A stretch of 64,000 bases of DNA. Origin: Brevibacillus massiliensis (GTDB lineage: Bacteria; Bacillota; Bacilli; Brevibacillales; Brevibacillaceae). Below, piece by piece: positions 44,334 to 52,030 of this stretch. The stretch is from assembly GCF_000311785.1 (NCBI RefSeq), contig NZ_HE978536.1:497417-561416 (forward strand). Reading direction: 5' to 3'. The stretch's first letter is position 1; each line of letters opens with the position of its first letter. Position numbers and translations under genes: made by a program. The notes below the pieces were generated by a model. That model had not been told where the DNA came from. It saw only the letters and a program-made list of their open reading frames with translations, and did not search any database.

Positions 44334-44846
44334 CTATCCCTGTTTTTTCAATTCCCTGACGACATGCCCCAGCTCCGGGACGATCAGCTTCTCCATCGCC
44401 AGCTTTACGGCCCCCGATGACCCAGGCGTGGAAAAAATCGCCCGGCCGCGGTATGTGCCGGCGATCGCCCGGCTGAGAATCGCCGCAGAACCGATGTCTT
44501 CCGTGTAGCTGAGATAGCGGAACAGCTCGCCAAAGCCAGGCAGCTCCTTCTCCAGCAGCTGCTTGACAGCCTCGTACGTGGTATCGCGCGGGGCGATCCC
44601 GGTCCCTCCGTTCAACAGGATGACGTCTACCTGCGGATGTCCTGTCCCTTCGAGGATTGCCTCTGTAATCTCGCTCTGCTCATCCTTGACGATGCGGTAC
44701 AGATGTGTCTCATGCCCCGCGGCCGCCAGCAGGGATTTCATCAATGCGCCGCTTTTGTCCGTCTCTTCGCTGCGGGTGTCAGAGACGGTAATCACCATGC
44801 AGCCGACAGATTTCGGCGCTTCTGCTTTGTGTTCGCTGGTACTCAC
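44334..44846 (-). CDS. moaB: Molybdenum cofactor biosynthesis protein MoaB
   Basis: The 170-aa protein starts at GTG, ten bases after GGGAGG. It has the MoaB/Mog fold: [16 protein letters not shown], the molybdopterin-binding [16 protein letters not shown] and [19 protein letters not shown]. MoaB adenylylates molybdopterin or is a close Mog homologue. No other moa or mod genes lie nearby. It follows the qhp operon but is separated by about 200 bp and a hairpin. Confidence 0.92.
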   Translation of the reverse strand: MSTSEHKAEAPKSVGCMVITVSDTRSEETDKSGALMKSLLAAAGHETHLYRIVKDEQSEITEAILEGTGHPQVDVILLNGGTGIAPRDTTYEAVKQLLEKELPGFGELFRYLSYTEDIGSAAILSRAIAGTYRGRAIFSTPGSSGAVKLAMEKLIVPELGHVVRELKKQG

Positions 44847-44864
44847 TTGCTGGATTCCTCCCTG

Positions 44865-45059
44865 TCATACGGACTTTTTTGCGTGAATGGTCGTATCTAC
44901 AGATTCTTGGCAGTGCTGTCGTTTCCCTGCTGGCTGCCTCTGGGCAGAGAATAAAGAATACCCGAAGCGAAGCTCCGGGCCTTTTTGCTTTTGGATCCCC
45001 CTGACCAACTGTTTTATTTCTTCATGAATCAAACGGATTTCAGCGCTTTTAGCGATCAT
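44865..45059 (-). CDS. Possible small translationally coupled gene after qhpE
   Basis: A 64-codon frame (MIAKSAEIRLIHEEIKQLVR start) whose ATG overlaps the qhpE stop as ATGA, like other junctions in this operon. Only the first 30 residues look protein-like; the rest is unusual and passes through the hairpin at 44961-44979. No family is recognised. It may be a chance frame. Confidence 0.25.
   Translation of the reverse strand: MIAKSAEIRLIHEEIKQLVRGIQKQKGPELRFGYSLFSAQRQPAGKRQHCQESVDTTIHAKKSV
44958..44983 (-). terminator. Probable terminator of the qhp operon
   Basis: On the minus strand CCCGGAGC, TTC loop and GCTTCGGG (one G-U pair) are followed by TATTCTTTATTC. The T run is imperfect, so efficiency is uncertain. 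Confidence 0.45.
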
Positions 45060-45796
45060 CCGCTTTCTACCGGGACAGGCCCGAACAGCCCGAGCAAACA
45101 GGCTTCCATCTGCTGCTTGGAGCCGACTCCAAACTTTTCTTTTAATTTGGCGAGCAACCCGGTAACATGGGCGGCCGCGAAGCTGTGTCCCTGAAAGTTG
45201 AACTTCTGCATCGGCCCTTCCAGCCGCCGGGGCAGCCCTGAAGCGAGAAAGGAAACCGGCTCGTCGGGATTGTAAAAAAACAGCTCACCCGTGCACTGCC
45301 GTGCGGCTTTGACGCCAAATGCCGAATCGTAGCAGCCGGGCCACAGCAGGCCGTTTTGTTCGTCACAGGCGGCCACAATGATCACTCCCGCCGCCGCAGC
45401 CTGAGCGCAGACCTGCTGAAATTCGCCGATATCCCGGCGAACGCCGAGACTCAGGTTGATGAAATCGATTTTTGCTTCGATGCACCACTCGATCGCGGCG
45501 CAGAGCACCTCGATGTGCGCAGTCAAGGTATCGTGAAAGATTTTGAGCGACCACAGTTCCGCTTCAGGCACCTGCTCATTGAGGACGCCGGCCACCGCAG
45601 TTCCATGTCCCAACTGATCGGTATGATCGCAGGTGAGCAGGATCCTCCCCCCGGCATCTACCTGGAAGGCAGCCCCTCCGGCAATTTTGCCGGTATGGGG
45701 ATGCCACTCATTGATGCCGCTGTCTATTTGGGCGATGCTGATTCCCTTTCCTTTGCCAAAGTCACGCTCAGCCATGTAATAGCGTGACAGAGCCAT
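45056..45796 (-). CDS. qhpE: Subtilisin-like leader peptidase of QHNDH gamma subunit (QhpE)
   Basis: This compact 246-aa S8 protease lacks a signal peptide and propeptide. The catalytic triad is in IAQIDSGIN (Asp25), QLGHGTAVAG (His64) and QGHSFAAAHVTG (Ser205). The usual oxyanion asparagine position (AAGNE in subtilisins) reads AACDE here, with Asp145. In Gram-negative bacteria QhpE is a cytoplasmic protease that removes the QhpC leader after radical-SAM crosslinking. The ATG follows GGAGGGG and overlaps qhpF by 29 bp. Its size, location and lack of secretion signal all fit that role. Confidence 0.88.
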   Translation of the reverse strand: MALSRYYMAERDFGKGKGISIAQIDSGINEWHPHTGKIAGGAAFQVDAGGRILLTCDHTDQLGHGTAVAGVLNEQVPEAELWSLKIFHDTLTAHIEVLCAAIEWCIEAKIDFINLSLGVRRDIGEFQQVCAQAAAAGVIIVAACDEQNGLLWPGCYDSAFGVKAARQCTGELFFYNPDEPVSFLASGLPRRLEGPMQKFNFQGHSFAAAHVTGLLAKLKEKFGVGSKQQMEACLLGLFGPVPVESG

Positions 45797-47453
45797 GCTG
45801 ATCCCCTCCTTGAGCTTGATCGTGCGGCCTGATTTTTCCCTCAGCCACGTGCAGCAAGCGATCCACCCACATGATGTTTTGCAGGCGATGAGTGATGATG
45901 ATAACCGTTTTGTGTTTTAACCGTTCCCTGATCTGAGCAAATAGTCGGCACTCCGATTCCGCGTCCAGATGGCATGTGGCCTCGTCGAGGATCAGCACAT
46001 CCGGGTCCCGCAGCAGCGCATGGGCGAGCAGCAGGCGCTGCTTTTGCCCGGCGGACAGCCGCACTCCCTTTTCTCCCACCTGTGTCTGCAGCCGCTGCGG
46101 CATTTGTTCGATATCCTGCCAGAGGCCGACATCTTCGAGCACGGCCTGCATCTGCCATTCGTCGATTTCCTGTCCGCCCAGTTTGAGGCATTCGGCGATT
46201 GAACCGTACCACACCGGATGGTCGTGGGCGACGAGGCACACCTTGCGGTTCCAGCAGTCCCGCTTGATGGCTTGGATATCGATCCCGTCTATTGTGATCA
46301 CGCCTGCGGTAGGTTGAGTGACTCTGGCGAGGAGATCGGCAAGCGTGCTTTTGCCTGCCCCGCTCTCGCCGGTTATGCCGATCATCTCGCCTTTGGCCAG
46401 GCAGAAATCGAGCTGCTGAAAAATCGGCTTCGTCGCCTCATGCCAAAACGAGACCTGCTCGAAGCGAATGAGCAAACCCGGCGACGACAGCTTCCTCGAC
46501 CCGTCGCGCTCCAGGGGAAGCCCGAGAAACTCTCTGACGCGCCGCACCGCCACTCTGCCTTTTTGCAGGCGGATGTACAGCTGCGCAAAGCCCTGGACAG
46601 AGGCGTACAAACTTGCTTGATAAGCGGTAAAGGCAAGCAGTGTCCCCAGGCTCATCCCTCCTCCGAGAACCTTGAACCCGAGTAGCCAGATGATGCCGAT
46701 GGTGGAAACGAGCACAACCACTTGCGGAACGCCCTGGGCACACGCTCCGATCAGAGTGACCTTCAAGCTCTGTTCATTCAGCTTTGTCAACTCATCCCTG
46801 TATCTGGCTTCCAGCCAGGGCTGCAGATTCGATGCGCGGATAAAGCGGACTGAGGCCAGCGTGTCGTAGAGAAAGCTCTGGTTGCCGGCGGCCAGCTCGC
46901 GCAGGGCCATGTTGCTGGCAAACAGGGTGTCGCGAAATTTTTGCGTTCCCCAGATCAAAAGCGGCAGCAGCAGAAAACAAACGAGCGTCATTTTCCAGTC
47001 CAGCAGCAGGAGAAAGCCGACATTCAGCAGAAACGCAAGGCTGATGCTGACACACTGCAGCAAGCTGTCCGTGTACAGGCGCTGGGTCTCGGCCAAATCC
47101 TCGTTGACGCGGGAAATCACATCCCCAACCCGCTTGCCTGCGTAAAAGGAGTACGGAAGCCGAAGCACATGCCGGTAAAAAGCGGTCCGCAAATCCAGCA
47201 TCATCCGCAAGCTCATTTTGACGTAGCAAAATTTGGTCAGCAGCGATATGCCCAAGGCGCAGGCCATCAGCAGGACAGCCAGGCCCATCGCCTGCGAAAA
47301 GGGAAACGTACGCCGCAGAAATACTTCATCGATCACAAACCTGCCGAACAGCGGCTGGACCGTCGCAAGCGCCAGCGAGCAGATGTTCAGCAGCAATACG
47401 AGCACAAGCGGACCCATGTACGGCCTCTGAAACGGCAGCAGCTTCTTTTCCAT
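45768..47453 (-). CDS. qhpF: ABC exporter of the QHNDH gamma subunit (QhpF)
   Basis: From the ATG at 47453 (MEKKLLPFQRPYMGP) the product is 561 aa: six transmembrane helices (residues about 15-290) fused to a nucleotide-binding domain. Walker A is GITGESGAGKST, Walker B is DVLILDEATCHLD and the H-loop is IIITHR. The signature motif is LSAGQ rather than LSGGQ. QhpF exports the crosslinked, leader-processed gamma subunit to the outside of the membrane in known systems. No C39 peptidase domain is present, consistent with the separate protease QhpE. It starts 5 bp after the UbiU-like gene. Confidence 0.88.
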   Translation of the reverse strand: MEKKLLPFQRPYMGPLVLVLLLNICSLALATVQPLFGRFVIDEVFLRRTFPFSQAMGLAVLLMACALGISLLTKFCYVKMSLRMMLDLRTAFYRHVLRLPYSFYAGKRVGDVISRVNEDLAETQRLYTDSLLQCVSISLAFLLNVGFLLLLDWKMTLVCFLLLPLLIWGTQKFRDTLFASNMALRELAAGNQSFLYDTLASVRFIRASNLQPWLEARYRDELTKLNEQSLKVTLIGACAQGVPQVVVLVSTIGIIWLLGFKVLGGGMSLGTLLAFTAYQASLYASVQGFAQLYIRLQKGRVAVRRVREFLGLPLERDGSRKLSSPGLLIRFEQVSFWHEATKPIFQQLDFCLAKGEMIGITGESGAGKSTLADLLARVTQPTAGVITIDGIDIQAIKRDCWNRKVCLVAHDHPVWYGSIAECLKLGGQEIDEWQMQAVLEDVGLWQDIEQMPQRLQTQVGEKGVRLSAGQKQRLLLAHALLRDPDVLILDEATCHLDAESECRLFAQIRERLKHKTVIIITHRLQNIMWVDRLLHVAEGKIRPHDQAQGGDQHGSVTLLHG

Positions 47454-47458
47454 CTGAC

Positions 47459-48454
47459 TCACCGGTAGTAGCACATGAGTCCGGCGTCGCAAAACTGCGG
47501 TTGATTTCTCAGCTTTTTGGCTGTCTTGATGACCGCAGCCTCGCTCGCCTCGGCTTTCACCTGGTCAACAACCGTCCGCACCAGTTGAAGGCTGGCCAGT
47601 TTCCGGTAGGGGGCGCCTTCCCGACCGACGATTTTCAGCGAATCCACCCCGAGCTGATACAGCTTGGGGATCGCACACAGCCCGCACGGACCGAGCGGCA
47701 GTCCGTCTTGGGCCACCTGACAGCCGCAGTCGTTGACAAACCAGACAAACTCGCGGTAATCCTGCACCTGCTGGGCCAACTTCGCCTGTTCCGCAGCACT
47801 CAGCCGCTGATCGCCGTCCGCCGGGAAATACTCGTAGTCCCACTGCGCCTGAGAGCAAAACGCTCCCGCCGAATGCGTCGTCAGGCAGAAGCTCTCCTCG
47901 TACACGCAGCCGTCGTTTAGGACGAACACCTCCAGTTCGATGCCGTCTCCCGCAGCCGCCCGCAAAGCCGGGATCTCGCTTGGCTGTACGCTGCGGGGCA
48001 GGACGATTCGTTCCGCCTGCAGCTGTTTGTACAGGGCAATGCTACCCGGATTGATCGGCGCGGCGACGCTGCTGACGTGAATCGTCGCCTGCGGACAGCG
48101 CTCCTTCATCGCCACCATCAAGCCGATATCGCTGACGATAAACGCGCCGACGCCAATCTCATCCGTACAATGCGAAATCAGCTCGAGGAGCATCGGATAC
48201 TGCCCTTCCACATAAGCGGGAGCATTCAAGGTCAGGAATACGGGTATGCCATAGCGGCCCGCCAAATCGACGGCGCGCTTCAGTTCCTTCAAAGAGGGCA
48301 GTCCGGCAAAAGGGTTTCTGCGGTTGATCCACACGCCCGGCGAGTACTTGTGAATCCATTCCATCGGCGTAATTCCGCAGTAAAGCTCTTCAGCGCCGTT
48401 CTCCGCCAGCATTTCCACTTCGTCTGCCGAACCCAAAGGAGCTAATATTTTCAT
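47459..48454 (-). CDS. Peptidase U32 family protein, UbiU-like
   Basis: From the ATG at 48454 (MKILAPLGSADEVEMLAENG) the product is 331 aa. It has the U32 TIM-barrel segments AEELYCGITPMEWIHKYSP and FIVSDIGLMVAMKERCPQ. Its cysteine cluster begins Cys183-x6-Cys190, the same spacing as UbiU's first pair, followed by Cys200, Cys243, Cys245, Cys257 and Cys260. UbiU binds [4Fe-4S] and with UbiV performs oxygen-independent hydroxylation; other U32 proteins (RlhA, TrhP) hydroxylate RNA. Being inside the qhp operon, next to a UbiV-like partner, it may hydroxylate the gamma-subunit tryptophan. It should be cytoplasmic. The protease label of the family is historical. Confidence 0.82.
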   Translation of the reverse strand: MKILAPLGSADEVEMLAENGAEELYCGITPMEWIHKYSPGVWINRRNPFAGLPSLKELKRAVDLAGRYGIPVFLTLNAPAYVEGQYPMLLELISHCTDEIGVGAFIVSDIGLMVAMKERCPQATIHVSSVAAPINPGSIALYKQLQAERIVLPRSVQPSEIPALRAAAGDGIELEVFVLNDGCVYEESFCLTTHSAGAFCSQAQWDYEYFPADGDQRLSAAEQAKLAQQVQDYREFVWFVNDCGCQVAQDGLPLGPCGLCAIPKLYQLGVDSLKIVGREGAPYRKLASLQLVRTVVDQVKAEASEAAVIKTAKKLRNQPQFCDAGLMCYYR

Positions 48455-48488
48455 CGCTGCATCGCACCTGCCTCCCCTGATCAAATCG

Positions 48489-49433
48489 TTACACCGGAAT
48501 CCTCGGGCTGTACACAACCCTTGGCCGCTCAACCGCCTGCACGCCGCGCAATCCGCTTCTGACCAACTCCCGCGTATGCGCGTAAAAAGCAGTCGTCCCT
48601 TTTTGCACGATCCGGGTTTGCATGTCGCTGTGCTGCCGGTTTTTCAGCTCGTACACGTAGCGCTGGCACTCCTGTTTGCACTTCGGATCGCCGCGGAACT
48701 TACCCGCTTTCGCCGTTTCCATAAACCCGACCATGCAGGCGCTCCCGCTGGCCACGCAGCCGAAGGGAAAGTGGAAGGAGGTTAGCAGCGGCGCTTCCCA
48801 CTCTTTCATGGAAGGCACCTCGTTGCCCTGGATCAATTCGTCAAAATCGAGTCCGACCACGTTCCCCCGCTGCAAAAACGTTTGAAACCACGCGGACAAA
48901 AGGCCGGTTCGCTGGAAAAACTTCCGCCCTTCCTCCGGGGCCTTGTCGTTAGCGTAGTAGTGGGCGACGCGCGGGTCGCGGATCGTCTTGTTCAACAGCC
49001 TGCCGATTACGACATCGAGGCGGGGCAAGTGCGTCTGGATGTGATGGTAGACGCCCCAATCGTTGACGACCACCTCCACCCGCTCTCCCGTACTCGCGGC
49101 CGCCCCGTCCAAGTATGCCAAGATACTGACGAGCTGGGTAAATTTTTCACGGTGCGCATACGGAGTGGCAAAGGTGAAGGCGAATCCGCTCTCCCGGCAG
49201 TACGCCAGCGCCTTTTTCACCAGAGAAAGCGGAGGCAGCCGGTACTGGCAAAATTCGGAACCGAAGTAAATCCTCTCGGGCCTCTTCGGCTTGGCAAATG
49301 CCGCTGCCCATTCCTGAAAAAAGACTTCCTGCAATTCCGCTTCCATCGGGTTCTGCCGCGAAAACGGCAGCCACGGCTCTTCCGCCAGGCAAAGGTCGCG
49401 AAACGACTGAACGGAAACGGCAAACTCGACCAT
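48489..49433 (-). CDS. Peptidase U32 family protein, UbiV-like
   Basis: The 314-aa protein begins MVEFAVSVQSFRDLCLAEEP. It has the UbiV-type motif RIYFGSEFCQYR with Cys62, then HFPFGCVASGSACMVGFME with Cys226 and Cys233, and a Cys252-x3-Cys256 pair. E. coli UbiV uses one early cysteine plus three later ones ending in Cys-x3-Cys for its [4Fe-4S] cluster, so Cys62, Cys226 or Cys233, Cys252 and Cys256 are likely ligands. It lies 34 bp upstream of the UbiU-like gene and 27 bp downstream of qhpB. UbiU and UbiV act as a heterodimer, which suggests the same here. Target inferred from context: QhpC tryptophan. Confidence 0.8.
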   Translation of the reverse strand: MVEFAVSVQSFRDLCLAEEPWLPFSRQNPMEAELQEVFFQEWAAAFAKPKRPERIYFGSEFCQYRLPPLSLVKKALAYCRESGFAFTFATPYAHREKFTQLVSILAYLDGAAASTGERVEVVVNDWGVYHHIQTHLPRLDVVIGRLLNKTIRDPRVAHYYANDKAPEEGRKFFQRTGLLSAWFQTFLQRGNVVGLDFDELIQGNEVPSMKEWEAPLLTSFHFPFGCVASGSACMVGFMETAKAGKFRGDPKCKQECQRYVYELKNRQHSDMQTRIVQKGTTAFYAHTRELVRSGLRGVQAVERPRVVYSPRIPV

Positions 49434-49460
49434 CGGATAGGCACCTCCGTTTTCTCCTGC

Positions 49461-50549
49461 CTACTGCTGCTTATCAATCTTGACGACCTGCAAGTCCCAC
49501 CCGTCTGTAGGCAGCGTGATGATTTTCTCTACCTGCAGCTCGGTGTTTGCGACGATGAATTCATTTCCTCCGCCAGCCAGGTACAATTTTGTTTCATCGG
49601 CGCTCAAGTCGATGGCATAGGTGCTCCCGTGCGGCGGATGCGAATCCTTCAGCACCTTGCCCGTCTTCATGTCTACCTTGTACAAGTGGTTGAGCACGAC
49701 ATAGCCGTACTGCTGGTTCCGGTCTACTGCGGCGGAAAACATCCCGACCGGATCTTTGTCGAACTCCAGCGTCTTCAGCTCTTCCGTTTTTAAATTGAAC
49801 CAGAGCAGCCCTTCCGTCACCCGGCCGTCCGGATACGACTTGACGAGTGGAAACGAATTGAACCCGGTGTGACTGCGGGGCCAAATCAGGAGGTAGTTTC
49901 CGATGCCATCCTCGGGTTTTTGCGGATGCTTGATTCCATGCAGCAGGGACAGTTTCATCTCTTTTACATCCAGCGTGTACAGATCATAGCCCCAGACAAA
50001 TACCGTGTTCGAATCGTCCGGCTTCCACTGCAGCACGTGGATCCCGTACGGGGCTTCGACGCTTCTGACGACTTCTTTCGTGCCGAGATCAATCTCGAGG
50101 ATTTTGCTCGGCAGTACCTTGAAGATGTTCGTTCGCTTTTCCCCCTGGGTGACAAAGGCGTACGCTTTGCTGCCGTCCGGTGAAATGGCGCTGCCCCAGA
50201 CGCGGCGGTCAAGCAAGCCGTTGTCCGTCCTGCCGGTCAGCTTGATCTCATCGATCACCTTGTTTCCCAGCGTGTCGATGACGTACAGCGAGGTTCTGCC
50301 GTTGGCAAGTGCCAACGCCTTCTTTCCGTCCTTGGTAAAGCTCAGATCGCGAACCGGCCCGTTGACTTTGATACTGGCAACCACTTCCGGCTTGGCCGGA
50401 TCGACGACCGTTACCTCACCGTAGCCAGACACGAAGACTCTCTCCATATATCCCGAATTGGCTCCACTGACCGGATGTCCCTCCCCGAAGCTTAAGAAAA
50501 AGCAGATGGCGACGATGAGATACGTTCCTATCAACGCTTTTTTGATCAT
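49461..50549 (-). CDS. qhpB: Quinohemoprotein amine dehydrogenase beta subunit
   Basis: The ATG at 50549 overlaps the qhpD stop as TGATG, giving 362 aa. An N-terminal hydrophobic stretch (ALIGTYLIVAICFFLSFGEG) is a signal peptide or anchor. The rest is a seven-bladed beta-propeller of WD/YVTN type, with repeats such as VFVSGYGEVTVVDPAKPEVV and TLGNKVIDEIKL. In QHNDH the beta propeller packs against the gamma subunit and helps form the amine-binding site. It lies between the radical-SAM gene and the UbiV-like gene. Confidence 0.88.
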   Translation of the reverse strand: MIKKALIGTYLIVAICFFLSFGEGHPVSGANSGYMERVFVSGYGEVTVVDPAKPEVVASIKVNGPVRDLSFTKDGKKALALANGRTSLYVIDTLGNKVIDEIKLTGRTDNGLLDRRVWGSAISPDGSKAYAFVTQGEKRTNIFKVLPSKILEIDLGTKEVVRSVEAPYGIHVLQWKPDDSNTVFVWGYDLYTLDVKEMKLSLLHGIKHPQKPEDGIGNYLLIWPRSHTGFNSFPLVKSYPDGRVTEGLLWFNLKTEELKTLEFDKDPVGMFSAAVDRNQQYGYVVLNHLYKVDMKTGKVLKDSHPPHGSTYAIDLSADETKLYLAGGGNEFIVANTELQVEKIITLPTDGWDLQVVKIDKQQ

Positions 50550-52012
50550 CAGTTGCTCATACACCCCTCTTTGCCGATGCCGCTGATCCGGTCGAGAAAC
50601 GCCGGGTTTTTTTCGAGAATTTTAACGTATGTCTGCAGACCGAGCGTGATCCAATCATGCATCCAGCTGCAGTAGTGGGCATTGGGGCGGCGGTAATCGC
50701 CCTGCCTTTCCATCGCTTCGTAGTAGCAGCCGCCTGAGCAAATATGCTTGAGCGCACAGAATGTACACGATTCCTTCCGGTCGACGTGCAGCTCAGCCAG
50801 CACTTCCTGCTGTCTGCGGCGATGTAAGCCAAAGTAAATATCACCTAGTTTAAACTGTTCATTTTCGTTAAAACGGTGGCAGAGGTACAACCCGCCATCC
50901 GGACTGACCGCAAAAAAACCCAGACCGGCGCCGCAGCCATACGCTTTATTCGTTCCTGTATGCAGTTCCTTCAGCAGATTGGTCAGATTGGAAAAGCCCA
51001 GATACTCATTGTTTACAGCCGCTTCGACATACAGCTCGGCCAGCTGGCGAAACTGCCGCAGCAGCTCGGCCAAATCGTCGTCGCCCAGGGCAAGCTCCAT
51101 GTTCGATTCGGTGACGGGCGCGAAGCCCACCTCGTAAAACCCTTTGGCGAGCAGATGCTCAAGCGACGTCTCCAGCTTTTCAAACCCTTTGGCCACGGTC
51201 ACCCGCGTGCCGATGGGCGCCGTTGTATGCGTTTCGAGCAGCTTGGCGACGTTTTGGCTGGTGCGGTCGTACGAGCCCTGCCCGCCTGCCATCGGCCGGT
51301 TCCTGTCATGCGCTGCCTTGGTGCCGTCCATGCTCACGGAGGTGCCGATTTTGTACTTGTGCAGAAAGACCATCTGCTCTTCCGTCATCAGCGTTCCGTT
51401 GGTGGTGAGGGAAAACGTGACCGTTTTTCCCCACCTCTTCGCCTCTTCCACAGCGTGCTCGACGATGTGCTTCAGCACTTTCCAGTTGAGAAACGGTTCG
51501 CCGCCAAACAGCACGATCGTCACCGACTTTTCGTCGAAGCTGTTTTCCAGCAAAAAGCGAATCGCCCGCTCGGCGGTTTCGATCGACATGTACTTCTGCG
51601 GCGCACCGTACTCTCCATCCCCGGCATAGCAATACGTACACCGCAGGTTGCAGGCATTGGCCAAATGAAACACCAGCGTTTTGACCGGCAGCCCCTCCGT
51701 GCTTGCCGGCACCGGCGGAGTAGCGGTAAAACGCTTCAGCTCCGTCTCTGCCAGGTCCAGAATTTCCAGTCGGGACAACTCCGCCAACATCTGCCTGTGC
51801 CGAGGGGCTGCATCTGCTCCTACTTGAGCGAGGTACTCATCGACGTCCAGCTCCACAGTATCTCCGCTTCTCGTGCCGTTCTGTTCGGCATACCGGACAA
51901 ATTCCCTGGAAAGGTGATCCAGCTGGACGATATTTCCGCTCAAACCGTGAAACAAATACTCACTGCCGCTTACTTCAAATGGAATGTAGTTTCGCAGCTG
52001 CGCAGTTCCCAA
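50549..52012 (-). CDS. qhpD: Radical SAM/SPASM thioether-forming maturase QhpD
   Basis: The 487-aa protein starts at TTG, ten bases after AAGGGAG. An N-terminal peptide-recognition-like region is followed by the radical SAM motif HLANACNLRCTYCYAGDGEY (Cys121, Cys125, Cys128), LFGGEPFLNW, and a SPASM domain with YGCGAGLGFFAVSPDGGLYL, SCTFCALKHICSGGCYYEA and a late HYCSW cysteine. QhpD builds three Cys-to-Asp/Glu thioether bonds within QhpC using auxiliary iron-sulfur clusters. All cluster cysteines appear present. It lies between qhpA and qhpB. Confidence 0.92.
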   Translation of the reverse strand: MGTAQLRNYIPFEVSGSEYLFHGLSGNIVQLDHLSREFVRYAEQNGTRSGDTVELDVDEYLAQVGADAAPRHRQMLAELSRLEILDLAETELKRFTATPPVPASTEGLPVKTLVFHLANACNLRCTYCYAGDGEYGAPQKYMSIETAERAIRFLLENSFDEKSVTIVLFGGEPFLNWKVLKHIVEHAVEEAKRWGKTVTFSLTTNGTLMTEEQMVFLHKYKIGTSVSMDGTKAAHDRNRPMAGGQGSYDRTSQNVAKLLETHTTAPIGTRVTVAKGFEKLETSLEHLLAKGFYEVGFAPVTESNMELALGDDDLAELLRQFRQLAELYVEAAVNNEYLGFSNLTNLLKELHTGTNKAYGCGAGLGFFAVSPDGGLYLCHRFNENEQFKLGDIYFGLHRRRQQEVLAELHVDRKESCTFCALKHICSGGCYYEAMERQGDYRRPNAHYCSWMHDWITLGLQTYVKILEKNPAFLDRISGIGKEGCMSN

Positions 52013-52030
52013 ATCGGAACATCTCCCTTC

